A stretch of DNA of 64,000 nt. Source: Dactylellina haptotyla (Eukaryota; Ascomycota; Orbiliomycetes; Orbiliales; Orbiliaceae). Under the pieces are notes generated by a model that saw nothing but the letters and a program-made list of their open reading frames with translations, had not been told where the DNA came from and did not search any database. Below are positions 34,319 through 45,605 of this stretch, in pieces. The stretch spans positions 2,232,001-2,296,000 of the forward strand of contig CM062385.1 of NCBI GenBank assembly GCA_031310005.1, read 5' to 3'. Position 1 is the stretch's first letter. The number at the start of each line of letters is the position of its first letter. The position numbers and the translations under genes are program-made.

Positions 34319-37266
34319 ATCTCATGTCGAAACGTATATAGTCTTCTAGTTAGATCTGGTGCTGGATATAAAATATTGGAAGTATGAAAATAATGGAAGC
34401 AGTGGGAATGTTAAAATATGAAGATTCTTTAAATTTTGTCAATCTTATCCCCAATCTTATCCCCCACATCCCAGAATGATAAAAAACTGTGATAATTCAT
34501 AGTGTAGCTAGAATCACACCAAGATCTGTCGATCTACACAATTTGTTGTCTATGAACGACCGTATATCACCATCTTAATTTAATATTTAAGAAACAAAAA
34601 CAAAGAGATTCAAAATATCTGCACATTTAAATTTTAGCTCGGAGCTAATTAATTTGCCAACCAATTGATCCAGTACTGGTCCAGCTATATTTATCTCATA
34701 TCCAGGGACATTCGGCCCAGCGAGATCAAATAGCTTTTCCTTTTAGAATTTTATTCTAAGAGACGACCACATGCCACAACAGCTAAAAGATTATCGCGGC
34801 AAAACTACTATCATGATATAGCCACCGGCGGAGCGACTTTGGCCGTCACAAACGACATGGCACGTCATGGCACGGCTTCGATCTTAGTTTATCATCGGAC
34901 ATGGGCATAGACAGTAGCTTTGGAAAGATCAAAACGCGTTAACTTGCGATCATCTGTCAGTTTCTTTTCCGATCTAAAAGAACACTGTTGATGGTCTCTC
35001 CGCGGGCCGTGCATATACAGTGGACGGTAAATGCTATCTCTACTACTGCCTAACATTTATTTTCATTAGAATACATTTAATGGTATGTGGTATATTCAGT
35101 GCTGACATGCCACCTATAAATCCAATTGTATTGCACAATCGCTTTGTGACTTGCTCCTTTAAAATCCGTAAAATAAAAAAGGTATCTCATTCATTTCGCC
35201 CGTCATATGAAATACTATGGTTAACAGCATATACAGCTTTCGGTATTCAGAGTTAGAACAAAATCGCGGGCAATAATCCCAGCGATAGCTCAATGGTAAG
35301 TACTCACACGAGATCAGTGATATAGTAGAGTTGTTCCTGCCTTCCTTCGCTTGATCAGCACAGCTGTTGCATAACTAATTCATCCTCGCATCCTCATTCC
35401 TGCACAGCCATACATCGCATATCGCATGATATACTGGAAAGTCATTGGAGGTATTATCTCTCCTTTTGTCAGTAAATTTGCTGGTCTAGGGGTCCTAAGA
35501 CAGCTTAGTGTAACGTGATGGAACTCGGCACGTGGTGATAGGTAACGCCTAGCACCAACGTTTCCCAGCCGTAAATGTCTCCCTAAATGGAAAAATTAAT
35601 CGAGTACGTTAGTGCTTTGACATCAACCCGATATGAGATACCCCTGCTATGTACGTGTACCTGAAAATTGAAACGAAACATTGCATGTACATGTGTTTCC
35701 TCAGCTTGCCTTGCTTCTAGCCAATGGTTCTAGATGTTATTCCCATGGCCACAAATACGAGAAATAATCTATTGAATAATGACGTGAAGGACGAGCAAAT
35801 GTTAATTGCTTCTCTAGATCGGACATGTATCGAATTGACCTTTCTTCATAAAACCCATATGACCGATAGATACGCCAATCAAACAATAGCAGGCTTCGGT
35901 ACGTTTTTCCTTAATTGAAACATTCGTCCCTGGCTTCGAATTGGTCTAGGCGGGTTCTGTGCGGGTGTGCACCTGCATCTACTCTGACGCCATGACATAT
36001 TTTTTTTGTTGCGAGATTCGAGTTCTGAATTATTATCTCTTCTTTTCCCTCCTGCGGTGCTCGATATTCATTGCATGCATTCCGTAAGGTCTTGGAGCTG
36101 CATGCGCATGCCTTGCACCGAAATCGTCCCTGCGAAGAGAAGATCTCGCCTCGGTGGAGGTGTTGGGGATTTTATGACACACCCCGCATGATATCAGCCG
36201 TCCCAAGTTTCGTGTGCAGAACCCGTAGCCTCCTGTCCACGGATCCCTTCCACACGTTCTGCAAGTGCATAAGCACCCTTAACTGACCTGGTTTATCATC
36301 CCACACCTAGCTCTGTACCACGGTAACGACAATATTACGTCCATCTTTAGATCGAAAGTTCCGTGATTATATGAAGTTTGAACGATTATAATTTAAGCAT
36401 CTTTGATCGTAATAACTGAAAGAGTTTAGAAATAATTGCGCGTCTTGAAAGATCCGCTGTTTGAAAGATCCGCCGACCGCCCAGCCGACACCAAATCACC
36501 TCAAGACCTCTTGAGAAAGCTTGCCTCCTTCCCCACGGGGCTCGGATCCCTTTGTGGCTGGTTAATTCGAGTGTGATATCTCCCACCAATTCGCTTGGCG
36601 GAAAATCGAAAACGAGGCTTTGACAGCAAGTCTCGACAATATTGCATTTCTTCCTCCACTAGGCGCAAGCTTGAGCTCCTCATCTCCAGTCCCCAAGTCA
36701 AAGCGTTCACGGATAGAACGGCCAGCATACGAACACGCGGATCAAGCTTTGGCAGATATTTCCACCTTTCTCTTCGCCACCGATTAGTTAACCAGAAAAC
36801 GGATGCGGTATTGAGACCAAAATGTCGCTACCAAAGCTAGTGTTACCAGATTTGACCCAGCCGTCCGTGGAAGCGGACTGAGCGTTCACTGCTCGCTTCG
36901 TCTACGGTGTCTTGGTGTTGCTCGCCAACCAATGCAAACCAATCTGCTGAAACTACGAAATTAAGAATGACAGTGGAGACAAAGCTGGCATGACATTACT
37001 GCGCACAGAGGTGTGCAAGAACTGCATCCCCTCGCAGGTAACAAGTATCTGGTAGCAATTATGCCTTCCAAGAGCTGGGGAAATGCTGGTTCGATTTCCT
37101 ATATCTTCTCCATGGGTCCACAAGGCCGATGTGAGTGGACCAACACATTCTCGTATAACTCCCAATATCCTAAAACGAGTGCGTTTCTTATACGAGGCCA
37201 CTCCATACCAATCCGCTATATACATCGATTCTACTTTCTTGTTGTTATTATACCTTCAGTTCAAAG
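34319..37266. other. 2.9 kb AT-rich gene-free stretch
   Basis: Mostly AT-rich and featureless. At 36445-36473 a 13-base unit (TTGAAAGATCCGC) is repeated twice with period 16. From about 36465 to 36790 the base composition rises and two frames look coding-like but lack a start (see findings). A sequence near 35281 resembles a tRNA D-arm but no tRNA can be folded. Confidence 0.45.
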
Positions 37267-38630
37267 ATGGGTCAGATTCCGAGCCATGTGCCTATTCCTA
37301 CGGCAGATGAAAGAACTGCAATGTTTATGTTGCTCGGAACACTGGCCAACGCTTCAGGAAACGCAGATGTCGGGCCAGCGTTTACTGAGGAACAGGTTGC
37401 ATTTCTCTATTCGCCAGAATATGAGCCTCCAAACATGAACTCGGAGATTGTACTCTTGACGGTTATCGTATCTTTCTTCTTAGTAGGTGCCGTATCTCTA
37501 AGATTCTACACTCGCTATAGATATGGCGTCCGAAATGGACCGTTGTTGGATGATTGGCTGATATTGGTGGCAACCGTATGCGAGACTCTAAATAACGTTC
37601 CCGTAACTTGCATAGAATAATTACAGCTAATTTAATGCCTTTACTAGTTTTTTTGCTTGGTATATACCTACGTAAACCTCTACGCTTTCATCTGGGTTGG
37701 TCTCGGGCGCAATATGTATGACCTGTCGATTCAACAATTCAACAATTGCCTAAAGCTCTACCTTGTGACCTTTCCTACCTTCGCGATATCTAATACAGCG
37801 GTTAAGGTATCTATCCTTATCTTATACCAAAGAATATTCAGCTCGCTACAAACACAAATGAGGAGAGTAATATATATTTTTGTTGCTATCATCGTGGTGT
37901 TTTGTCCAATTTCTATTGCACTCCAGATATGTGTCTGCAAACCATTTGACGCCTTATGGCATATCGAATGGGCGCTAGACAAAAACATAAGATGTACCAG
38001 CAGTAATATCAGTAACTACGTTATTGGGGCCATACGGGCACTATTTGATGTCATCATTTTCGCGCTCCCGCTCAAACACATCTGGAGAATCAAGAGCTTT
38101 TCCCGAAGGAAGAAAATCACAATCACCGCAGTCTTCACCCTGGGATTGATTGCAGTCATTGCATCGATTGTGAAGTTGATTTTATATCACGACTATTTAC
38201 GCGGTGATGTTACACGTAAGTTCCTCTCTATTCCTACTCATACATCCACAGTGCTAACGAGTCACCCACAGGCGGTATAATCAAGATCGTTGTCTCGGAG
38301 CAAATAGAGTATACCTGCGCTGTTGTAGCAGCCTGCGTTCCTGCTCTATTACCTCTCCTTAAATCAGTTTACAAAAATACCTCTTCTACAATCAGACAAA
38401 TTAGCAGCGGCCCCAAGTCTCACAACCAAACCACGAAAACTCATATTACAGGGGGTCATATCACCACTAATCATACTGAATCTATCAAAATGAAGGGTAT
38501 TAAAGTCTCACACGCCGTTTCGCAAACGGTTGAAGTCCCAGAAGAGGATGACATGGAGCTCATCCTGCAAGCACACGAAAATGACAAAGATAGCAAAGTT
38601 AGCTATAGTCACAGTCAGACAAGCGTATAA
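37267..38630 (+). CDS. Fungal rhodopsin-domain 7TM protein (PTH11/SAT4-like)
   Basis: Three exons (37267-37575, 37648-38215, 38272-38630) give 411 residues. Landmarks of the fungal rhodopsin domain: a first TM ending in RFYTRYRYG, then the DDWLILVAT segment, GLGRNMYDLS, the QLF/YLVTFPTFAISNTAVKVSI helix with LILYQRIF, the ICVCKPFDALW block, NIRCTSS, RALFDVIIFALPLKHIW, and the last two TMs IAVIASIVKLI and YTCAVVAACVPALLPL. The C-terminal 90 residues are cytoplasmic, Ser/Thr/His-rich with an acidic patch (EEDDMELI). This family includes PTH11-like receptors and many uncharacterised surface proteins. An N-terminal CFEM domain, present in PTH11 itself, is lacking here. Confidence 0.9.
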
Positions 38631-39147
38631 TAGTCTCTTTTCTTAATTATTTTCTTCTGTTAATTTTTAATGGCCCTTCTTTTTTCCATCTTGTTTACGC
38701 TCATTCATAATAATGGCCATGAGTTACGACGGTGTTCAGGTGTTCGATTGATTCTTTCTTTGAGTGTCTCCGATCTCATGATGTATTCTAATGATAATTT
38801 TGCAACGAGTAATACAAGTTGCCACCCTTCTTCATGCTGAATTTTTGAGGTTACCATGTTCCCATTTTTACCAGTGATTACTCAGATTAGATGGTTCATA
38901 TAGGATGCCAATATGATGTGAAGGGCCCAACCTTCGCGTTCAAGCGAGAGAAAATTAGATAAAGACTCGTTCTTTCTATGTTTTTTTCAGTCAGAATGCC
39001 TATTTTAGTCCCTGCTCTTTCTCTACAATAGCAATTCGGGTGTTTTTTCGGCGTTTTCCAAGGCAGCAATTGCATTCTGCGCTGTGTGCAGCCTATTACT
39101 CGATGGTTAGAAAAGAGATACACCGTTAGGGGCGAAAGGAGAAAGCT
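38631..39147. other. Convergent 3' intergenic stretch
   Basis: AT-rich spacer between the rhodopsin-domain gene and the next convergent gene. Nothing else seen. Confidence 0.5.
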
Positions 39148-39636
39148 CTATACCCGAGGAGAAATAAAGGTCCCGGGCTTCAAACGCTTCCAGTCAACCC
39201 AATTCAAAATCTTTTCCTTCCACCCAAATACCTCATCTCTCAGTATCACCGTATCTGTTTCGTCATACCAGGGATCTCGTTGCCTTATTAGCTCCCTCTG
39301 AAATCTGCGATATTTTCGAGCTCTGACTTCTAGAATCATCTTATCAGTTGCGATAGCTGTCTCGGCAGCTTCTTGGACCAGAGATCGAAGGCGCAAACGG
39401 CGGGAGTACTGGTCCGGACTTTCATCTTGCATCATATTGTGGACTGGTTGGCCGGGGGCGTAAATCCTTGTTGGCTCTGATGTCGAAACGGCCTCGCAGG
39501 AGCTACAGACACTGGTGCTGACAAGTTCGTCGACGATTTTGGCGCAGATTTCGGTCTTTGCGAGATTCGGGCACTTTTTCATCACCCATTTGATCTCGAC
39601 GTGGCCACAGTGGTAGAAAACTCTCTTTCGACACAT
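39148..39636 (-). CDS. Small Cys-containing conserved-looking protein
   Basis: Single exon, 162 residues. The N-terminal third has paired Cys and His residues (CRKRVFYHCGH, KKCPN, EICAK, SVCSSC) that could hold a metal ion. The rest is helical and basic (SRRLRLRSLVQEA, RKYRRFQRELIRQRD). The opening resembles a frequent type of small fungal protein starting with a C-x-K-x-x-x-x-x-CGH motif and also carrying a CP pair. No named domain. No signal or membrane segment. The antisense frame at 39086-39301 is a shadow. Confidence 0.65.
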   Translation of the reverse strand: MCRKRVFYHCGHVEIKWVMKKCPNLAKTEICAKIVDELVSTSVCSSCEAVSTSEPTRIYAPGQPVHNMMQDESPDQYSRRLRLRSLVQEAAETAIATDKMILEVRARKYRRFQRELIRQRDPWYDETDTVILRDEVFGWKEKILNWVDWKRLKPGTFISPRV

Positions 39637-39974
39637 GCCGCTAAAAGGTTTCTGACGAGATGAAATAGAATTCTAGAATTTGAAGGAGTGATATTTGGAT
39701 GTAGAAAAAGGTGTTTGGGAGGTGTTATGAGAGGACCTGGGTTATAGCAACGAAAAGGGATACATTTATTAGGGAGCTGTCGAAGTTTCGACACCAATAT
39801 CATTTTGCCTCTGGCTCCAGATATTCATATTCAATTTTCAATATGTGACTTTATCAATTCTAAGTTTCAGTTCGAGCATACAAAAGTTTGATGATCTAGT
39901 TGATAACCATGAAAGATCTATGAAGTAGGCCGCTTCAATACAGCAGTCATAAACCTCGACATATTCCACCATTC
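39637..39974. other. Short AT-rich spacer
   Basis: Between two minus-strand genes. It includes the leader of the Cys-containing gene and the 3' flank of the next. Nothing seen. Confidence 0.5.
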
Positions 39975-40601
39975 TCAGTAATTTTGAAAAATGGACCAAT
40001 TCCTCCTTTCTGCATACTCCCGCCAGTATTCACGATTCTCAAGCTCAAACTTCTTCTGACCACTTGTCAATCTTGGCCACTTTGTCGGCTCTGGCCAAAA
40101 ATGCGTAGCTACTGCCTGTCTGGCTACATATCTTTTGGTCGGGGTTGGCAGACCAAGGCGCGACACGTGATGACCCAAGAGAATCGGACCGATAACAAAA
40201 TTGCAGAGTAGCAGAAGGAGAGCGACCGTTCCAAAAGGATTCTTAGCACTACGAATACCGAATAGTTTGTTAGCAATGTGGTTCAGGAAGTCTTCGTGCA
40301 GTTTATGATAGTACCCACCACCAACAGAGACAGCGCCAAGGTGTTGGGATACGTATACCTCGTATCCACTTTGCGATGCTGGCTCTAACTCCTCCGCCCT
40401 TCCACTTTCGCTTTTTTCGGCCTTGGCCTCTATCTTCGGGATCCCTGAGTTACACAAGTTAAAATATAATTTTCTTGCGAGGGGTGGATTTTATTGAATG
40501 AATTGGACTTACATGTGTTTGAGCAAACCCCTGCTCTTCAGACCAGCCCTAAAGCCAGCATCGTGTGTACGACGAGCGGCGTCCCTGAAAAGGCGAGGCA
40601 T
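39975..40601 (-). CDS. Small single-pass membrane protein, unknown
   Basis: Exon 1 is 40601-40513 and begins MPRLFRDAARRTHDAGFRAG, basic and Arg-rich, suggestive of a mitochondrial presequence. It ends in a good donor (GTAAGT). The C-terminal exon encodes LEPASQSGYEVYVSQHLGAV, GGGYYHKLHEDFLNH, one membrane segment (GTVALLLLLCNFVIGPILL) and an aromatic end (REYWREYAERRNWSIF). The junction is uncertain. The nearest CAG acceptor is out of phase, while an AAG at about 40475 (39-nt intron) or the AAG before CGAAAGTGG near 40408 keep frame. Length is therefore about 170-195 residues. The mitochondrial idea is inference. Confidence 0.6.
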
Positions 40602-41057
40602 TTGAGATTTTTTGAGATTTTGGAAGTTCTCGAAGCAGCAAAGTTCAAATTGTCGTCAAAACTTTATAGAACATTGAATCTTAGAAAAATATCAATTCAG
40701 TAGCTGCATCTGACTCAGTGACTGGGTAGAGGTTGCTGAAATATAAATCTTACCAGCGTTGCAAGCAGTTAAAATGGGAGAGAAAAGGATATCCTGTATT
40801 GAAGGTTCTGTGGTGAAATAAGAAGAAAATAAAGTCCTAGGAGCGTCTTATCACATAGCTATAAAACCTTACAGGTGCTCGAAGCTCGGCTGGATTCTAC
40901 TAATTCTACTATTGGTCAAGGCATCAAACGCAAAATGGTAACTATGGCCTCAAATACGATATTCGAGAAGGACTTTTTGATACAAAGGTGCTGTGGGACA
41001 ATCTTCAATATTTGAAAAATCTCTCTCGTGTCGCCCAGCGCTTCTCGTCTATGTAGT
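40602..41057. other. Spacer between two minus-strand genes
   Basis: No ATG-initiated gene. An open minus frame at 40916-41098 is the read-out of the 3' flank of the upstream gene in another frame and might be a missed last exon. I could not find splice sites that support it. Confidence 0.4.
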
Positions 41058-41855
41058 TCATCTGAATTGCCATACCGGACCTGGTAATTCATCAGCAAAA
41101 ATCCTGGCAGCGAACATCGCCAAGCTGTAAGACGTAAAGTTGCTCAAAACGAAAACCGCCAGTCCAAGCATGACAAAAGACCTATACGTAGAAAAGTCAT
41201 TAACAGAACCTGCCATTCCCTCTAGTACACTAGAAGGCGAGGTTCCAGGCGATTTCAAATACTCACCAAAACGTCGAGAAAAGCTCGATAGTGTATCTAG
41301 ATAATGGATATCCATCTCTTTTGATCACTATGGTGCACCCTTTGCGCTGATATTCTGCAACGCGCATCCATACTTTCTGGTCAGGTCTGCCGTAGACGCT
41401 TGGCCAAAGAACATCATACTGGCCCAATCCAACATTGGCGAATTCTAGCGTCTTCGACTTCTTTCTATCTAGTCGGCTAATGAATTTGGATATTAGTTAG
41501 GAATATTCTCTTTGGCTAAATTAGATCAAACGTGAAGTTCGGAAACCTACGCCAGATTATGCAGCAATATAGAAGCCTCTGTTTCCCTCTGGAGCCTTTT
41601 GATTCTATCGTACTTCTGTCGCAAGGCCAGTGAATTTTGTAAAGCCTTCGGTCTCTTAGTTTTACGTTTGTATTGCCACTTCTTCCAGCCTATTAGCGGC
41701 TTGAGCAGAGACTGACGAATAGAATCGTGATCAGTTTCAGGATTGGTGCCAGTGGTATCGGTTCTGATGCCCTGCGACTTGCGAGAGTCCTCTTGACCTT
41801 CCGTATAGGCCGCCGAGCCAGTACCGCATGAATTCGGAAGGTTGTTTAACACCAT
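41058..41855 (-). CDS. Single-pass membrane protein with basic N-terminal region, unknown
   Basis: Three exons (41855-41551, 41476-41267, 41181-41058) give 212 residues with phases that agree. The N-terminus is polar, then strongly basic (WKKWQYKRKTKRPKALQNS, DRIKRLQRE). A compact central part follows (GQYDVLWPSVYGRPDQKVW, RKGCTIVIKRDGYPLSRYT), then a hydrophobic segment (FVMLGLAVFVLSNFTSYSLA) and the end DELPGPVWQFR. I recognise no family. A GTATGG just before the stop could be a further donor, so the C-terminus is not secure. Same strand as its small neighbours, with no sign of shared transcription. Confidence 0.6.
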
Positions 41856-42560
41856 ATTTGTAGGAACTTTCTAGCGAGATGATGGCGATGATGTCGGTTG
41901 ATAGCTGTTGTCGTAATTAGCAGTAATCGTCGACGATTGTATGGCCATGCGGCAATGTAATGCGTAAGTCTGGTTACGAGACTGTGGTAATGCGTCTCTT
42001 CATTCCACGGATGGATATTGTGTTGCATTTTAACCTCAACTGTGTTGCTAGTTCCCCGACGACAGCAACGTTTAGTCTTTCCACTGATGCTTCTGCAGTG
42101 AAAGAAGAATTCTAGTTACGATATTGGATTCCGATGTTTCAAATCAGGTCGGTCAGCGAGGTTAGATTAGTTTATGGCCATACTATAAATATGTGTATGA
42201 CAGCGTAATTTCGATAAGACCTATAAGGGTACCATTGCATTGTTGCTAGCTTCAAATCCCCATTGCTATACGGACGTATCACAGCTTCCAACAAAAACCA
42301 GAAAATAGCATTCTCATTCCCTCAGAGCAGCAGATTACGAAGGAAACCGATATGGATCCAAAAATTAATTATCATTCATTGTTGATCTTTAGCATTGACA
42401 GGAGGTAAATAGAAACCAGCATGTCACCCTAAGACTATCATAGTCTCGTTGGCCAGAGACTATCACAAGATGGTGGTGAGGCTGTTATGGAAATTTGAAG
42501 AGGAAGCAAGAGAAAATTATTATTCAAAAGGGGGAAGAGGTGTAAATTCCAAAGCTATCA
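41856..42560. other. Intergenic stretch
   Basis: Contains the leader of the 41-kb gene and the 3' flank of the 42.5-kb gene. The 60-codon frame at 41846-42028 looks spurious. A second imperfect palindrome, ATGATAGTCTC, recurs around 42437-42465 (GACTATCATAG / GAGACTATCAC), no function assigned. Confidence 0.4.
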
Positions 42561-43673
42561 TCAGAGTTCGTCGAATTCGCGGGTTCCTAGCTTACGGAGC
42601 TCTGCAGCTCTACTAGAAACCCAGCCCAGGAACGAGAATAGCGTCGCGCCCCAGAAGATACCAAAGACTATAACAAGGATAAACCCCCATTCGGGAGGAC
42701 CATCAAAGAAGCTATTCTATCGATTAGCTTTGTACTCTCAGAAGGAAAAAGTGGAACAAAGGGCGCTGGCTTACCCTCGGAGATTGGTGATATGAAAAAA
42801 GATATTTCGAATTGGCACAGGCCAGGTTTCTGGGCGCCACTCCGAAGGTGGAGGTCCGAGAATTCTTCGGAGTAATCTACAATAGAACTATGAGATATGG
42901 TTTTGGTCTGAAAATCTCGCGGGTTGAGAAAGGACTTACGGGTAATTCTTTGGATCTTCTTCCTCGGATTCAGAGTCCTCTGGATCAGAGGAATCCGTGA
43001 GAATAAAATCCTGAATACTCAGTTCTGGGAAGTCTTCGTCAGAGTCATCTGGAAGTGGGACAGCAGCGCATTGTGCAGCGGTCAAATCATCTGGCTTTCT
43101 GAAAGGGGCCTTGGTTGGATGAAAAGGGACCGGTTTTCCTGTCTTTAGTTCTTCAATATCGGTCCAAGATGCAGTTGGGCAGCTGTGCTGGTGACGCGCA
43201 ACGTGTTGCCAGTAGGGAGCAGTTTTCTCTTGCTTCTTCCTGAGTGACCTCTCTCGCATTCTGTTGTCATTTTTGATCTCCTCGTCCGTGTAAAGAGGAC
43301 AAGGCTCGTCGAAATTGAATCCAAACATGAAGAAAGTCGGGTCGATGTATCGTTGCTCCTTTCCAGGGTCGTTGGCATCGTCGAATATTCGCTTTTGACC
43401 CCAAGGAGCAAATTTGCTTGCCATACCGGAAGCATTTGGGCCACGAGAGCTAGAAGTAGATGATGATGATGCATCGCTAGTTTGAGAAGATCCTGATTGT
43501 TGGTCTGCAGAGCCTCCTGGAGCAGCGGTATTCGTAGAAGTTCGCTTGGGAGGGCCGTTGTCGGTTGATCTATTCGATGGGCGGGAAGGCCCTGGATCGG
43601 CAGCGGGATAGCGACTTTGGCCGGAGGCAAGGCCCCTGGCAAAGCGCTTTTCCCAATCGTGGGGCTGGCTCAT
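42561..43673 (-). CDS. Tail-anchored Ser-rich protein of unknown function
   Basis: Three exons (43673-42940, 42876-42775, 42711-42561) give 328 residues. The first ~90 residues are Ser/Gly/Pro-rich and disordered. A conserved-looking core follows (FAPWGQKRIFDDANDPGKE, YIDPTFFMFGFNFDEPCPLY, a KKQEKTAPYWQHVARHQHSC segment), then an acidic stretch (SSDPEDSESEEEDPKNY). The end has WRPETWPVPIRNIFFHI, a single membrane segment (GFILVIVFGIFWGATLFSFLG) and a 20-residue tail. One C-terminal membrane segment with the bulk at the N-terminus suggests a tail-anchored protein facing the cytosol. No family name known to me. Confidence 0.8.
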
Positions 43674-45605
43674 ATTGTTGGTGAAGTTTGAAAGATTAGC
43701 AGATTGTTCCTCTTTAATCTAAGAGGATGTTTTAACAGGGGAAATTTCTTTGACGTTCGTCGTGCTGATAAGATGATGCGTAGATGCTAGATGCTATGGA
43801 AGAAAGGGCGACGTCTGTGAGAAGGAGATAGATGAAGCGTGGAAGAACGTTGCAGAATTGAGGGTGGTATCAAAGGCGCTTCTTACGTTCACACATAGAC
43901 AGAGTGTGTCTTTATAGTCTAGAACCCAACCAAAACAGAGACGTATCCCGTAGGCACCATGAATAAACAATCTGATAACCAAAGTATGAGTGCTACCAAA
44001 CCTCCTCTCCTTTATAAGCTTTAGAACTAATATTTTGGAAAAGGATGTACTCCGAATGTTACAAATTCTCATTTAGCTACCAAATCCTCAGTTTTCATGA
44101 ATTCGAAAGGACCAAAAGTGGAACCTAAAACGTCCTGTATAAAAACACTTTACATCATGGTTGTTATTACTTCCAGTCTAGCTGCTAGCCTCCATCTCGC
44201 TACATCCCAATTAATTGCAATTCCATACCGACACCTTCAGATGGCGAATAAGATGTGTTGCGGTAGAGTGCACTGTGCAACCTGACCCGATCAGGCAATA
44301 TTGGTCGGAACCCACCCAGGTCTCTGTTCAGGAACAAGACTGACTAAACAAAAGAATGAAACAAACATCCCAAGCTTTCGAGAGCGAAGCTTTGAGTGCC
44401 CGTAGGCCCCACAATAAACCCTGCTATTCGGATATTCAGACCTTAACACAACTTCCTCAACAATCGAAAAAAGATCGTTTGCCTTCTTTCCAGCTCCTCC
44501 ATGAGCTCCATAAGTCCAAAATATTCGGTCGCCTGATGTTTTGTAACCAGCCAAGAGTCTCCTGAGATCTTGGAGTCTCTGGACCAAATTTTAAAGCCAA
44601 CATTCGCATCTTTCGGCCAGCACCATGGTTGAATTGGGGCAGGAACTTCATGCGGCCGGGCGACCATTCCGATATCAGTTTCAGTCGCTTCCCCATGACA
44701 CCGCGGTGGCGAACCAAGACTCTTGGGGCATATCTGCAATAAAAACATCTGAAAAATTCGGTCGACGAGCCGGAATCTTTCAGCCTCGCTAGCGTGAAAG
44801 GTGCTTGGCCCACCCCTCTTCCCGGCGAATAATTTGGAAGAGTGGGTTCATTAGCCAACCCCTGTTCACTGGGCTGAACCAAAAAAAAAAGGGTCTGGAA
44901 GAGCTGAGAGCCAAATGCAACAACTTTTTCGCATAGGAGAAAGAAAAAGTACACGAGACCCTAAACAGAAAATGTTCCATGGTACCTCCAATTTTGCAAT
45001 CCATCGCAATGAGGTAGGTACACCTTTTGGAGCTCCAAGCACGCAAATTTGCGCAAAAGTCGGGGCCAATTCTGCGGTTTTTGCTTCGTGCTGGCGCAGA
45101 GGGCGCAGGCGCACCTGCAGCCCACTGACAGCTTGACACACCGTTTTCCTTCAGCAAAGCCGACCTTTTGTACTCGATACTCATGCAAAAGGATACTGTT
45201 TGTTCTCAAAATAATAGTTTGCAACCGTCACCTGGGCGCGGATGGAATGGGAGATGCCCTGGCCTTAGAGGCTAATTTCGTCTTTGTCGAGGACCCGTGT
45301 GCGACATTAGATTGGATCGAATGGGCTGCATGAAGCGAGAACCGCACAAGGTCGAGTGCCCAGAGCCAGATTCGTGCCTCCAGCGAACGCCACTTTTGCT
45401 GTGCTCCTTTATAATCTCCGCATGCACCCAACATTGGGATTCCTTTATTTTCTGGAATCCCCATCTTTTGATCCAGGAGAAAATTAATTTGTTTCCTTGA
45501 AGTGCTTCGACAGCTGCCCTCCGAGGCAGAGAAGGTATCTGGTGTTTCTCGTCCACACGAAATTCCTCAACTTCGAGGTCGCACATCGACATCGCCTGGC
45601 CAAAG
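43674..45605. other. 1.9 kb gene-free stretch
   Basis: Divergent promoter region. Many overlapping open frames at 44.3-45.6 kb run on both strands but contradict one another, and none has a domain or clean splice structure. A TATAAT-like element at about 45410 lies 200 bases before the next ATG. Confidence 0.45.

Noticed and set aside
35275-35350. tRNA-like D-arm (TAGCTCAATGGTA)
   Set aside because: No matching acceptor stem or T-loop (no GTTCRA-type box) follows at the right distance.
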